A DNA stretch of 64,000 nt, from NCBI GenBank assembly GCA_036417435.1, contig CM070910.1:79654784-79718783 (forward strand). The letters run 5' to 3'. Below the pieces are notes generated by a model, which was given only the letters and a program-made list of their open reading frames with translations, was not told the origin of the DNA and made no database searches. The DNA is from Inia geoffrensis (taxonomy: Eukaryota > Chordata > Mammalia > Artiodactyla > Iniidae). Below, in pieces: positions 25,139-37,210 of this stretch (position 1 is its first letter; each line of letters begins with the position of its first letter). Position numbers and translations under genes: made by a program.

Positions 25139-26795
25139 AGCCTGCAATGGAAATCCGCACTACAAGGAAGTCTCACTTCCCACCGATCAAAAGGTCCCTC
25201 CGAAAAAAATGTAAAATCCAGAGAGGCAGGACAGGCCATGGAGAACCGGCAGCCTTGTTATGCTGATGGGTGGGATGTAAATTGCCAACAGCCACTCTGG
25301 AGAAGTGGATGGTGTTTCCTGGAACAAAGAAAAAACCAAGCTAGAGAGCCTAGGGCACTTCCACTTATGGTGCTATAGATTCGGAAAATTTAAATGAAAA
25401 AGACAGAGCCACACCAAAGTTTGGGGCTGCTCTGTGTACGGGAACCTTGACTATGGTACAATTTCAATAGCCCAGAAAGAGAAAAATGGATATAGAAGTT
25501 GTGGTACATCCCTACAATGGAATATCACTCAACAATGAAATCAATGGCCACAGACCAGTAGCAGCATAATGAGTGGATTTAGTTACGATGATTTTAAGTG
25601 AAATAAGTCACACAGAAAAAGAAACATCATAAGATATCACTAATACCGGGAATGGAAACAAGACTACGCATGAACTGCATTTCAAAACACAACAGAGTCT
25701 CACATTTACAAAGGAAATTTATGCTTTCTCAAGGTCAAAGGAGAGTGGGGAGGCTGCATAAAACCAGAGATTGACATTAGGACAGATACCATTCCATAAG
25801 CCAAATATATATTAGACAAGACCTACTCCTCGCTCAACCAAATCGACTCAACACCCCGTATTCCATACCTAGGAATATACCTGACTGTGAAGAAACTTAA
25901 AACCCATACATTTATAGGTCTCCATAAGAAAATCACTTGTATACAGCAGCATACACACAGCAGTGTAAATAAGCTAAATCCCCTTATAAAAATAAATTTG
26001 AAAAAGAAAGCACAAGGACTGTGAAATAGAGAGAAATTCTTAAATAAGTCCTTGAGGGCTTGCGAGAAATCTTGGATTTACCACCTCTACATCACCAGCT
26101 GTGGGAGAGATAAGGCTGGACACTTGGGACTGATACTATTGGTGAGGGAATGCAGACCCTCTGAGGTAATGGTGCATGATTCCCATTCCACGGGTCCCAA
26201 ATCTCCACGTTTAAGGGAGTTATCCTTCAGCTAAAATATGCATGGAAAACCCAGAATATGGTCCACGAAGTGATCAGGCAAAATTTCTAAAATTCATCGC
26301 CATTTTCCCCCCCTGTTACTCGAGTTCGCCTTTCCAGATGCGATATTAACATTCTCCCCACTTCGAGAGTCAGTGCCTTTGACCTCTTGCTTGGCACAGT
26401 TTGCAATTTCTGTGGAAGATGAGCAGGAATAAGGAGAACCAATGAGCGGCTAACTCGATGTGTTTGGACGGGCACATTGAACGATGATTTCCCTACAGGA
26501 AGAAGAATTCACCAAAGGCTCAGCGTGCCATGCCGGAACGAGATTAGGGCCTGAAGCAATTATTCGGGTTTGCGGTCAGCTCACAAGAAAGCGAGTTGAG
26601 AAAAGGAGATTTTTGGCACTGTAACTCACAATCCTGCGGAGTTCCAAATGACCCCTATCATCCAAAAATTTATTGAAGGAAGACTGTGAAGAGGACTTGA
26701 ACACGACACAGAATTGCAGAAAACAGATATCAGGTGGTAGATAAGAATTGCTCTGAAATCGTAGGAAAAGAGGCAGCAGTTCGACAGTGATGCAC
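25139..26795 (+). repeat. Partial satellite unit, right contig start
   Basis: Begins seven bases after where the palindrome of the unit should end, so only the palindrome and 7 bp are missing. Carries 'gatgggtgggatg' (shared with the units at 37,211, 54,566 and 59,774), a 'gattttaagtg' variant also seen at 37,741, and 'gggcacattg'. Confidence 0.93.
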
Positions 26796-28531
26796 TTGGC
26801 CAAAAAGGGCGTATGCGTTTTTTCCTGAATATATTCAGGAAAAAACGCATACTCCCTTTTTGGCCAACCAAGCAAGCCTGCAATGGAAATCCACACTACG
26901 AGGAAGTCTCACTTCCCACCGATCAAAAGGGCCCTCCGAAAAAAATGTAAAATCCAGAGAGGCAGGACAGGCCATGGAGAACCGGCAGCCTTGTTATGCT
27001 GATGGGCGGGATGTAAATTGCCAACAGCCACTCTGGAGAAGTGGATGGTGTTTCCTGGAACAAAGAAAAAACCAAGCTAGAGAGCCTAGGGCACTTCCAC
27101 TTATGGTGCTATAGATTCGGAAAATTTAAATGAAAAAGACAGAGCCACACCAAAGTTTAGGGCTGCTCTGTGTACGGGAACCTTGACTATGGTACAATTT
27201 CAATAGCCCAGAAAGAGAAAAATGGATATAGAAGTTGTGGTACATCCCTACAATGGAATATCACTCAACAATGAAATCAATGGCCACAGACCAGTAGCAG
27301 CATAATGAGTGGATTTAGTTACGATGATTCTAAGTGAAATAAGTCACACAGAAAAAGAAACATCATAAGATATCACTAATACCGGGAATGGAAACAAGAC
27401 TACGCATGAACTGCATTTCAAAACACAACAGAGTCTCACATTTACAAAGGAAATTTATGCTTGCTTAAGGTTAAAGGAGAGTGGGGAGGCTGCATAAAAC
27501 CAGAGATTGACATTAGGACAGATACCATTCCATAAGACAAATATATATTAGACAAGACCTACTCCTCGCTCAACCAAATCGACTCAACACCCCATATTCC
27601 ATACCTAGGAATATACCTAACTGTGAAGAAACTTAAAACCCATACATTTATAGGTCTCCATAAGAAAATCACTTGTGTACAGCAGCATACACACAGCAGT
27701 GTAAATAAGCTAAATCCCCTTATAAAAATAAATTTGAAAAAGAAAGCACAAGAACTGTGAAATAGAGAGAAATTCTTAAATAAGTCCTTGAGGGCTTGCG
27801 AGAAATCTTGGATTTACCACCTCTACATCACCAGCTGTGGGAGAGATAAGGCTGGACACTTGGGACTGATACTATTGGTGAGGGAATGCAGACCCTCTGA
27901 GGTAATGGTGCATGATTCCCATTCCACGGGTCCCAAATCTCCAGGTTTAAGGGAATTATCCTTCAGCTAAAATATGCATGGAAAACCCAGAAAATGGTCC
28001 ACGAATTGATCAGGCAAAATTTCTAAAATTCATCGCCATTTTCCCCCCCTGTTACTCGAGTTCGCCTTTCCAGATGCGATATTAACATTCTCCCCACTTC
28101 GAGAGTCAGTGCCTTTGACCTCTTGCTTGGCACAGTTTGCAATTTCTGTGGAAGATGAGCAGGAATAAGGAGAACCAATGAGCGGCTAACTCGATATGTT
28201 TGGACGGGAACATTGAACGATGATTTCCCTACAGGAAGAAGAATTCACCAAAGGCTCAGCGTGCCATGCCCGAACGAGATTAGGGCCTGAAGCAATTATT
28301 CGGGTTTGCGGTCAGCTCACAAGAAAGCGAGTTGAGAAAAGGAGATTTTTGGCACTGTAACTCACAATCCTGCGGAGTTCCAAATGACCCCTATCATCCA
28401 AAAATTTATTGAAGGAAGACTGTGAAGAGGACTTGAACACGACACAGAATTGCAGAAAAGAGATATCAGGTGGTAGATAAGAATTGCTCTGAAATCGTAG
28501 GAAAAGAGGCAGCAGTTCGACAGTGATGCAC
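26796..28531 (+). repeat. Satellite unit 1, 1,736 bp
   Basis: The palindrome has one mismatch (CATACTCCC). Private 'ccacactacgag' follows it. Ends with the 'gggaacattg' and 'aaaagagatatc' variants. Confidence 0.93.
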
Positions 28532-30266
28532 TTGGCCAAAAAGGGCGTATGTGTTTTTTCCTGAATATATTCATGAAAAAACGCATACGCCCTTTTTGGC
28601 CAACCAAGCAAGCCTGCAATGGAAATCCGCACTACAAGGAAGTCTCACTTCCCACCGATCAAAAGGGCCCTCCGAAAAAAATGTAAAATCCAGAGACACA
28701 GGACAGGCCATGGAGAACCGGCAGCCTTGTTATGCTGATGGGCGGGATGTAAATTGCCAACAGCCACTCTGGAGAAGTGGATGGTGTTTCCTGGAACAAA
28801 GAAAAAACCAAGCTAGAGAGCCAAGGGCACTTCCACTTATGGTGCTATAGATTCGGAAAATTTAAATGAAAAAGACAGAGCCACACCAAAGTTTGGGGCT
28901 GCTCTGTGTACGGGAACCTTGACTATGGTACAATTTCAATAGCCCAGAAAGAGAAAAATGGATATAGAAGTTGTGGTACACCCCTACAATGGAATATCAC
29001 TCAACAATGAAATCAATGGCCACAGACCAGTAGCAGCATAATGAGTGGATTTAGTTACGATGATTCTAAGTGAAATAAGTCACACAGAAAAAGAAACATC
29101 ATAAGATATCACTAATACCGGGAATGGAAACACGACTACGCATGAACTGCATTTCAAAACACAGCAGAGTCTCACATTTACAAAAGAAATTTATGCTTGC
29201 TTAAGGTCAAAGGAGAGTGGGGAGGCTGCATAAAACCAGAGATTGACATTAGGACAGATACCATTCCATAAGACAAATATATATTAGACAAGACCTACTC
29301 CTCGCTCAAACAAATCGACTCAACACCCCATAATCCATACCTAGGAATATACCTGACTGTGAAGAAACTTAAAACCCATACATTTATAGGTCTCCATAAG
29401 AAAATCACTTGTGTACAGCAGCATACACACAGCAGTGTAAATAAGCTAAATCCCCTTATAAAAATAAATTTGAAAAAGAAAGCACAAGAACTGTGAAATA
29501 GAGAGAAATTCTTAAATAAGTCCTTGAGGGCTTGCGAGAAATCTTGGATTTACCACCTCTACATCACCAGCTGTGGGAGAGATAAGGCTGGACACTTGGG
29601 ACTGATACTATTGGTGAGGGAATGCAGACCCTCTGAGGTAATGGTGCATGATTCCCATTCCACGGGTCCCAAATCTCCAGGTTTAAGGGAATTATCCTTC
29701 AGCTAAAATATGCATGGAAAACCCAGAAAATGGTCACGAATTGATCAGGCAAAATTTCTAAAATTCATCGCCATTTCCCCCCCCTGTTACTCGAGTTCGC
29801 CTTTCCAGATGCGATATTAACATTCTCCCCACTTCGAGAGTCAGTGCCTTTGACCTCTTGCTTGGCACAGTTTGCAATTTCTGTGGAAGATGAGCAGGAA
29901 TAAGGAGAACCAATGAGCGGCTAACTCGATGTGTTTGGACGGGAACATTGAACGATGATTTCCCTACAGGAAGAAGAATTCACCAAAGGCTCAGCGTGCC
30001 ATGCCGGAACGAGATTAGGGCCGGAAGCAATTTTTCGGATTTGCGGTCAGCTCACAAGAAAGCGAGTTGAGAAAAAGAGATTTTTGGCACTGTAACTCAC
30101 AATCCTGCGGAGTTCCAAATGACCCCTATCATCCAAAAATTTATTGAAGGAAGACTGTGAAGAGGACTTGAACACGACACAGAATTGCAGAAAACAGATA
30201 TCAGGTGGTAGATAAGAATTGCTCTGAAATCGTAGGAAAAGAGGCAGCAGTTCGACAGTGATGCAC
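28532..30266 (+). repeat. Satellite unit 2, 1,735 bp
   Basis: The palindrome has mismatches GTATGTG and TTCATGA. A single-base loss lies near 29,733 ('ggtcacgaat'). Private 'cagagacacagg' near 28,692. Carries the 'atttttcgga' variant. Confidence 0.93.
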
Positions 30267-30338
30267 TTGGCCAAAAAGGGCGTATGCGTTTTTTCCTGAA
30301 TATATTCAGGAAAAAACGCATACGCCCTTTTTGGCCAA
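30267..30338. mobile_element. 72-bp palindrome, mariner-like MITE candidate (type copy)
   Basis: Two 36-bp arms, exact reverse complements with no spacer, centred on the A/T step of GAATATATTC. The outer 12 bases, TTGGCCAAAAAG, resemble terminal inverted repeats of mariner elements common in artiodactyl genomes (from memory). One copy occurs in every unit of the window. Copies that are exactly symmetric include those starting at 3153, 30,267, 32,003, 33,739, 35,475, 37,211, 38,947, 40,683, 44,155, 45,891, 49,362, 52,830, 56,302 and 63,246. No TA target duplication flanks it, so a non-transposon origin of the palindrome remains possible. Confidence 0.6.
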
Positions 30339-30349
30339 CCAAGCAAGCC

Positions 30350-31217
30350 TGCAATGGAAATCCGCACTACAAGGAAGTCTCACTTCCCACCGATCAAAAG
30401 GGCCCTCCGAAAGAAATGTAAAATCCAGAGAAGCAGGACAGGCCATGGAAAACCGGCAGCCTTGTTATGCTGATGGGCGGGATGTAAATTGCCAACAGCC
30501 ACTCTGGAGAAGTGGATGGTGTTTCCTGGAACAAAGAAAAAACCAAGCTAGAGAGCCTTGGGCACTTCCACTTATGGTGCTATAGATTCGGAAAATTTAA
30601 ATGAAAAAGAAAGAGCCACACCAAAGTTTGGGGCTGCTCTGTGTACGGGAACCTTGACTATGGTACAACTTCAATAGCCCAGAAAGAGAAAAATGGATAT
30701 AGAAGTTGTGGTACATCCCTACAATGGAATAGCACTCAACAATGAAATCAATGGCCACAGACCAGTAGCAGCATAATGAGTGGATTTAGTTACGATGATT
30801 CTAAGTGAAATAAGTCACACAGAAAAAGAAACATCATAAGATATCACTAATACCGGGAATGGAAACACGACTACGCATGAACTGCATTTCAAAACACAGC
30901 AGAGTCTCACATTTACAAAGGAAATTTATGCTTGCTTAAGGTCAAAGGAGAGTGGGGAGGCTGCATAAAACCAGAGATTGACATTAGGACAGATACCATT
31001 CCATAAGACAAATATATATTAGACAAGACCTACTCCTCGCTCAACCAAATCGACTCAACACCCCATATTCCATACCTAGGAATATACCTGACTGTGAAGA
31101 AACTTAAAACCCATACATTTATAGGTCTCCATAAGAAAATCACTTGTGTACAGCAGCATACACACAGCAGTGTAAATAAGCTAAATCCCCTTATAAAAAT
31201 AAATTTGAAAAAGAAAG
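30350..31217 (+). mobile_element. L1 3' end embedded in each unit (type copy)
   Basis: L1 sense on plus. In order: a degenerate ORF2 C-terminal stretch ('gggatgtaaattgcca', 'ccactctgg'), the stretch around 'gttgtggtacatcc' and 'acaatggaata' near the ORF2 end, then 3' UTR ('gtgaaataagtcacacag', 'catcataagatatcac'). It ends with AATAAA and an A-rich tail near 31,195-31,217. Several frame breaks and many substitutions compared with the L1 at 18,051-18,775 mean it is non-coding. Its 5' truncation point lies next to the palindrome. Confidence 0.88.
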
Positions 31218-32002
31218 CACAAGAACTGTGAAATAGAGAGAAATTCTTAAATAAGTCCTTGAGGGCTTGCGAGAAATCTTGGATTTACCACCTCTACATC
31301 ACCAGCTGTGGGAGAGATAAGGCTGGACACTTGGGAGTGATACTATTGGTGAGGGAATGCAGACCCTCTGAGGTAATGGTGCATGATTCCCATTCCACGG
31401 GTCCCAAATCTCCACGTTTAAGGGAATTATCCTTCAGCTAAAATATGCACGGAAAACCCAGAATATGGTCCACGAAGTGATCAGGCAAAATTTCTAAAAT
31501 TCATCGCCATTTCCCCCCCCTGTTACTCGAGTTCGCCTTTCCAGATGCGATATTAACATTCTCCCCACTTCGAGAGTCAGTGCCTTTGACCTCTTGCTTG
31601 GCACAGTTTGCAATTTCTGTGGAAGATGAGCAGGAATAAGGAGAACCAATGAGCGGCTAACTCGATGTGTTTGGACGGGAACATTGAACGATGATTTCCC
31701 TACAGGAAGAAGAATTCACCAAAGGCTCAGCGTGCCATGCCGGAACGAGATTAGGGCCGGAAGCAATTTTTCGGATTTGCGGTCAGCTCACAAGAAAGCG
31801 AGTTGAGAAAAGGAGATTTTTGGCACTGTAACTCACAATCCTGCGGAGTTCCAAATGACCCCTATCATCCAAAAATTTATTGAAGGAAGACTGTGAAGAG
31901 GACTTGAACACGACACAGAATTGCAGAAAACAGATATCAGGTGGTAGATAAGAATTGCTCTGAAATCGTAGGAAAAGAGGCAGCAGTTCGACAGTGATGC
32001 AC

Positions 32003-33738
32003 TTGGCCAAAAAGGGCGTATGCGTTTTTTCCTGAATATATTCAGGAAAAAACGCATACGCCCTTTTTGGCCAACCAAGCAAGCCTGCAATGGAAATCCG
32101 CACTACAAGGAAGTCTCACTTCCCACCGATCAAAAGGGCCCTCCGAAAGAAATGTAAAATCCAGAGAAGCAGGACAGGCCATGGAAAACCGGCAGCCTTG
32201 TTATGCTGATGGGCGGGATGTAAATTGCCAACAGCCACTCTGGAGAAGTGGATGGTGTTTCCTGGAACAAAGAAAAAACCAATCTAGAGAGCCTTGGGCA
32301 CTTCCACTTATGGTGCTATAGATTCGGAAAATTTAAATGAAAAAGAAAGAGCCACACCAAAGTTTGGGGCTGCTCTGTGTACGGGAACCTTGACTATGGT
32401 ACAACTTCAATAGCCCAGAAAGAGAAAAATGGATATAGAAGTTGTGGTACATCCCTACAATGGAATAGCACTCAACAATGAAATCAATGGCCACAGACCA
32501 GTAGCAGCATAATGAGTGGATTTAGTTACGATGATTCTAAGTGAAATAAGTCACACAGAAAAAGAAACATCATAAGATATCACTAATACCGGGAATGGAA
32601 ACACGACTACGCATGAACTGCATTTCAAAACACAGCAGAGTCTCACATTTACAAAAGAAATTTATGCTTGCTTAAGGTCAAAGGAGAGTGGGGAGGCTGC
32701 ATAAAACCAGAGATTCACATTAGGACAGATACCATTCCATAAGACAAATATATATTAGACAAGACCTACTCCTCGCTCAACCAAATCGACTCAACACCCC
32801 ATATTCCATACCTAGGAATATACCTGACTGTGAAGAAACTTAAAACCCATACATTTATAGGTCTCCATAAGAAAATCACTTGTGTACAGCAGCATACACA
32901 CAGCAGTGTAAATAAGCTAAATCCCCTTATAAAAATAAATTTGAAAAAGAAAGCACAAGAACTGTGAAATAGAGAGAAATTCTTAAATAAGTCCTTGAGG
33001 GCTTGCGAGAAATCTTGGATTTACCACCTCTACATCACCAGCTGTGGGAGAGATAAGGCTGGACACTTGGGAGTGATACTATTGGTGAGGGAATGCAGAC
33101 CCTCTGAGGTAATGGTGCATGATTCCCATTCCACGGGTCCCAAATCTCCACGTTTAAGGGAATTATCCTTCAGCTAAAATATGCACGGAAAACCCAGAAT
33201 ATGGTCCACGAAGTGATCAGGCAAAATTTCTAAAATTCATCGCCATTTCCCCCCCCTGTTACTCGAGTTCGCCTTTCCAGATGCGATATTAACATTCTCC
33301 CCACTTCGAGAGTCAGTGCCTTTGACCTCTTGCTTGGCACAGTTTGCAATTTCTGTGGAAGATGAGCAGGAATAAGGAGAACCAATGAGCGGCTAACTCG
33401 ATGTGTTTGGACGGGAACATTGAACGATGATTTCCCTACAGGAAGAAGAATTCACCAAAGGCTCAGCGTGCCATGCCGGAACGAGATTAGGGCCGGAAGC
33501 AATTTTTCGGATTTGCGGTCAGCTCACAAGAAAGCGAGTTGAGAAAAGGAGATTTTTGGCACTGTAACTCACAATCCTGCGGAGTTCCAAATGACCCCTA
33601 TCATCCAAAAATTTATTGAAGGAAGACTGTGAAGAGGACTTGAACACGACACAGAATTGCAGAAAACAGATATCAGGTGGTAGATAAGAATTGCTCTGAA
33701 ATCGTAGGAAAAGAGGCAGCAGTTCGACAGTGATGCAC
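32003..33738 (+). repeat. Satellite unit 4, 1,736 bp
   Basis: Nearly identical to unit 3 with the same marker set; private 'accaatctagag' near 32,280. Perfect palindrome. Confidence 0.94.
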
Positions 33739-35474
33739 TTGGCCAAAAAGGGCGTATGCGTTTTTTCCTGAATATATTCAGGAAAAAACGCATACGCCCT
33801 TTTTGGCCAACCAAGCAAGCCTGCAATGGAAATCCGCACTACAAGGAAGTCTCACTTCCCACCGATCAAAAGGGCCCTCCGAAAAAAATGTAAAATCCAG
33901 AGAGGCAGGACAGACCATGGAGAACCGGCAGCCTTGTTATGCTGATGGGCGGGATGTAAATTGCCAACAACCACTCTGGAGAAGTGGATTGTGTTTCCTG
34001 GAACAAAGAAAAAACCAAGCTAGAGAGCCTAGGGCACTTCCACTTATGGTGCTATAGATTCGGAAAATTTAAATGAAAAAGACAAAGCCACACCAAAGTT
34101 TGGGGCTGCTCTGTGTACGGGAACCTTGACTATGGTACAACTTCAATAGCCCAGAAAGAGAAAAATGGATATAGAAGTTGTGGTACATCCCTACAATGGA
34201 ATAGCACTCAACAATGAAATCAATGGCCACAGACCAGTAGCAGCATAATGAGTGGATTTAGTTACGATGATTCTAAGTGAAATAAGTCACACAGAAAAAG
34301 AAACATCATAAGATATCACTAATACCGGGAATGGAAACACGACTACGCATGAACTGCATTTCAAAACACAGCAGAGTCTCACATTTACAAAAGAAATTTA
34401 TGCTTGCTTAAGGTCAAAGGAGAGTGGGGAGGGTGCATAAAACCAGAGATTGACATTAGGACAGATACCATTCCATAAGACAAATATATATTAGACAAGA
34501 CCTACTCCTCGCTCAACCAAATCGACTCAACACCCCATATTCCATACCAAGGAATATACCTGACTGTGAAGAAACTTAAAACCCATACATTTATAGGTCT
34601 CCATAAGAAAATCACTTGTGTACAGCAGCATACACACAGCAGTGTAAATAAGCTAAATCCCCTTATAAAAATAAATTTGAAAAAGAAAGCACAAGAACTG
34701 TGAAATAGAGAGAAATTCTTAAATAAGTCCTTGAGGGCTTGCGAGAAATCTTGGATTTACCACCTCTACATCACCAGCTGTGGGAGAGATAAGGCTGGAC
34801 ACTTGGGACTGATACTATTGGTGAGGGAATGCAGACCCTCTGAGGTAATGGTGCATGATTCCCATTCCACGGGTCCCAAATCTCCACGTTTAAGGGAGTT
34901 ATCCTTCAGCTAAAATATGCATGGAAAACCCAGAATATGGTCCACGAAGTGATCAGGCAAAATTTCTAAAATTCATCGCCATTTCCCCCCCCTGTTACTT
35001 GAGTTCGCCTTTCCAGATGCGATATTAACATTCTCCCCAATTCGAGAGTCATTGCCTTTGACCTCTTGCTTGGCACAGTTTGCAATTTCTGTGGAAGATG
35101 AGCAGGAATAAGGAGAACCAATGAGCGGCTAACTCGATGTGTTTGGACGGGCACATTGAACGATGATTTCCCTACAGGAAGAAGAATTCACCAAAGGCTC
35201 AGCGTGCTATGCCGGCACGAGATTAGGGCCTGAAGCAATTATTCGGGTTTGCGGTCAGCTCACAAGAAAGCGAGTTGAGAAAAGGAGATTTTTGGCACTG
35301 TAACTCACAATCCTGCGGAGTTCCAAATGACCCCTATCATCCAAAAATTTATTGAAGGAAGACTGTGAAGAGGACTTGAACACGACACAGAATTGCAGAA
35401 AACAGATATCAGGTGGTAGATAAGAATTGCTCTGAAATCGTAGGAAAAGAGGCAGCAGTTCGACAGTGATGCAC
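33739..35474 (+). repeat. Satellite unit 5, 1,736 bp
   Basis: Switches to the 'ccgaaaaaaatg', 'gagcctagggc', 'gggcacattg' and 'attattcggg' marker set shared with unit 7. Perfect palindrome. Confidence 0.94.
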
Positions 35475-37210
35475 TTGGCCAAAAAGGGCGTATGCGTTTT
35501 TTCCTGAATATATTCAGGAAAAAACGCATACGCCCTTTTTGGCCAACCAAGCAAGCCTGCAATGGAAATCCGCACTACAAGGAAGTCTCACTTCCCACCG
35601 ATCAAAAGGGCCCTCCGAAAGAAATGTAAAATCCAGAGAAGCAGGACAGGCCATGGAAAACCGGCAGCCTTGTTATGCTGATGGGCGGGATGTAAATTGC
35701 CAACAGCCACTCTGGAGAAGTGGATGGTGTTTCCTGGAACAAAGAAAAAACCAAGCTAGAGAGCCTTGGGCACTTCCACTTATGGTGCTATAGATTCGGA
35801 AAATTTAAATGAAAAAGACAGAGCCACACCAAAGTTTGGGGCTGCTCTGTGTACGGGAACCTTGACTATGGTACAACTTCAATAGCCCAGAAAGAGAAAA
35901 ATGGATATAGAAGTTGTGGTACATCCCTACAATGGAATAGCACTCAACAATGAAATCAATGGCCACAGACCAGTAGCAGCATAATGAGTGGATTTAGTTA
36001 CGATGATTCTAAGTGAAATAAGTCACACAGAAAAAGAAACATCATAAGATATCACTAATACCGGGAATGGAAACACGACTACGCATGAACTGCATTTCAA
36101 AACACAGCAGAGTCTCACATTTACAAAGGAAATTTATGCTTGCTTAAGGTCAAAGGAGAGTGGGGAGGCTGCATAAAACCAGAGATGGACATTAGGACAG
36201 ATACCATTCCATAAGACAAATATATATTAGACAAGACCTACTCCTCGCTCAACCAAATCGACTCAACACCCCATATTCCATACCTAGGAATATACCTGAC
36301 TGTGAAGAAACTTAAAACCCATACATTTATAGGTCTCCATAAGAAAATCACTTGTGTACAGCAGCATACACACAGCAGTGTAAATAAGCTAAATCCCCTT
36401 ATAAAAATAAATTTGAAAAAGAAAGCACAAGAACTGTGAAATAGAGAGAAATTCTTAAATAAGTCCTTGAGGGCTTGCGAGAAATCTTGGATTTACCACC
36501 TCTACATCACCAGCTGTGGGAGAGATAAGGCTGGACACTTGGGAGTGATACTATTGGTGAGGGAATGCAGACCCTCTGAGGTAATGGTGCATGATTCCCA
36601 TTCCACGGGTCCCAAATCTCCACGTTTAAGGGAATTATCCTTCAGCTAAAATATGCACGCAAAACCCAGAATATGGTCCACGAAGTGATCAGGCAAAATT
36701 TCTAAAATTCATCGCCATTTCCCCCCCCTGTTACTCGAGTTCGCCTTTCCAGATGCGATATTAACATTCTCCCCACTTCGAGAGTCAGTGCCTTTGACCT
36801 CTTGCTTGGCACAGTTTGCAATTTCTGTGGAAGATGAGCAGGAATAAGGAGAACCAATGAGCGGCTAACTCGATGTGTTTGGACGGGAACATTGAACGAT
36901 GATTTCCCTACAGGAAGAAGAATTCACCAAAGGCTCAGCGTGCCATGCCGGAACGAGATTAGGGCCTGAAGCAATTTTTCGGATTTGCGGTCAGCTCACA
37001 AGAAAGCGAGTTGAGAAAAGGAGATTTTTGGCACTGTAACTCACAATCCTGCGGAGTTCCAAATGACCCCTATCATCCAAAAATTTATTGAAGGAAGACT
37101 GTGAAGAGGACTTGAACACGACACAGAATTGCAGAAAACAGATATCAGGTGGTAGATAAGAATTGCTCTGAAATCGTAGGAAAAGAGGCAGCAGTTCGAC
37201 AGTGATGCAC
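35475..37210 (+). repeat. Satellite unit 6, 1,736 bp
   Basis: Returns to the unit 3/4 marker set ('ccgaaagaaatg', 'gagccttgggc', 'gggaacattg'). Shares 'gagatggacatt' with unit 8. Perfect palindrome. Confidence 0.94.

Larger units (their letters stand above)
30267..32002 (+). repeat. Satellite unit 3, 1,736 bp, perfect palindrome
   Basis: Perfect 72-bp palindrome at 30,267-30,338. Carries 'ccgaaagaaatg' and 'gagccttgggc', then 'gggaacattg' and 'atttttcgga'. A good reference unit: L1-derived part about 30,350-31,217, unplaced part 31,218-32,002. Confidence 0.94.

Noticed and set aside
24894..25378. Reading frames crossing the Ns
   Set aside because: They are produced by the gap itself and join sequence of unknown distance and orientation.
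30267..30338. Palindrome as a transcription terminator
   Set aside because: Hairpin-plus-T terminators are a bacterial feature, and the context here is mammalian satellite.
30047..30367. A 106-codon minus-strand frame (and an 85-codon frame overlapping it) present in almost every unit
   Set aside because: It runs through the palindrome and the unplaced half, overlaps an 84-codon plus-strand frame, is broken in diverged units and resembles no protein. It recurs because the DNA unit recurs.
30331..30585. An 84-codon plus-strand frame repeated in the array
   Set aside because: It covers the degraded L1 ORF2 tail in a shifted frame. Differences among units do not favour silent positions by eye.
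31380..31410. CENP-B-box-like site 'attcccattccacgggt' in each unit
   Set aside because: It matches only seven of the nine core positions, and several such matches are expected by chance in both strands of a 1.7-kb unit. There is no ground to call the array centromeric.
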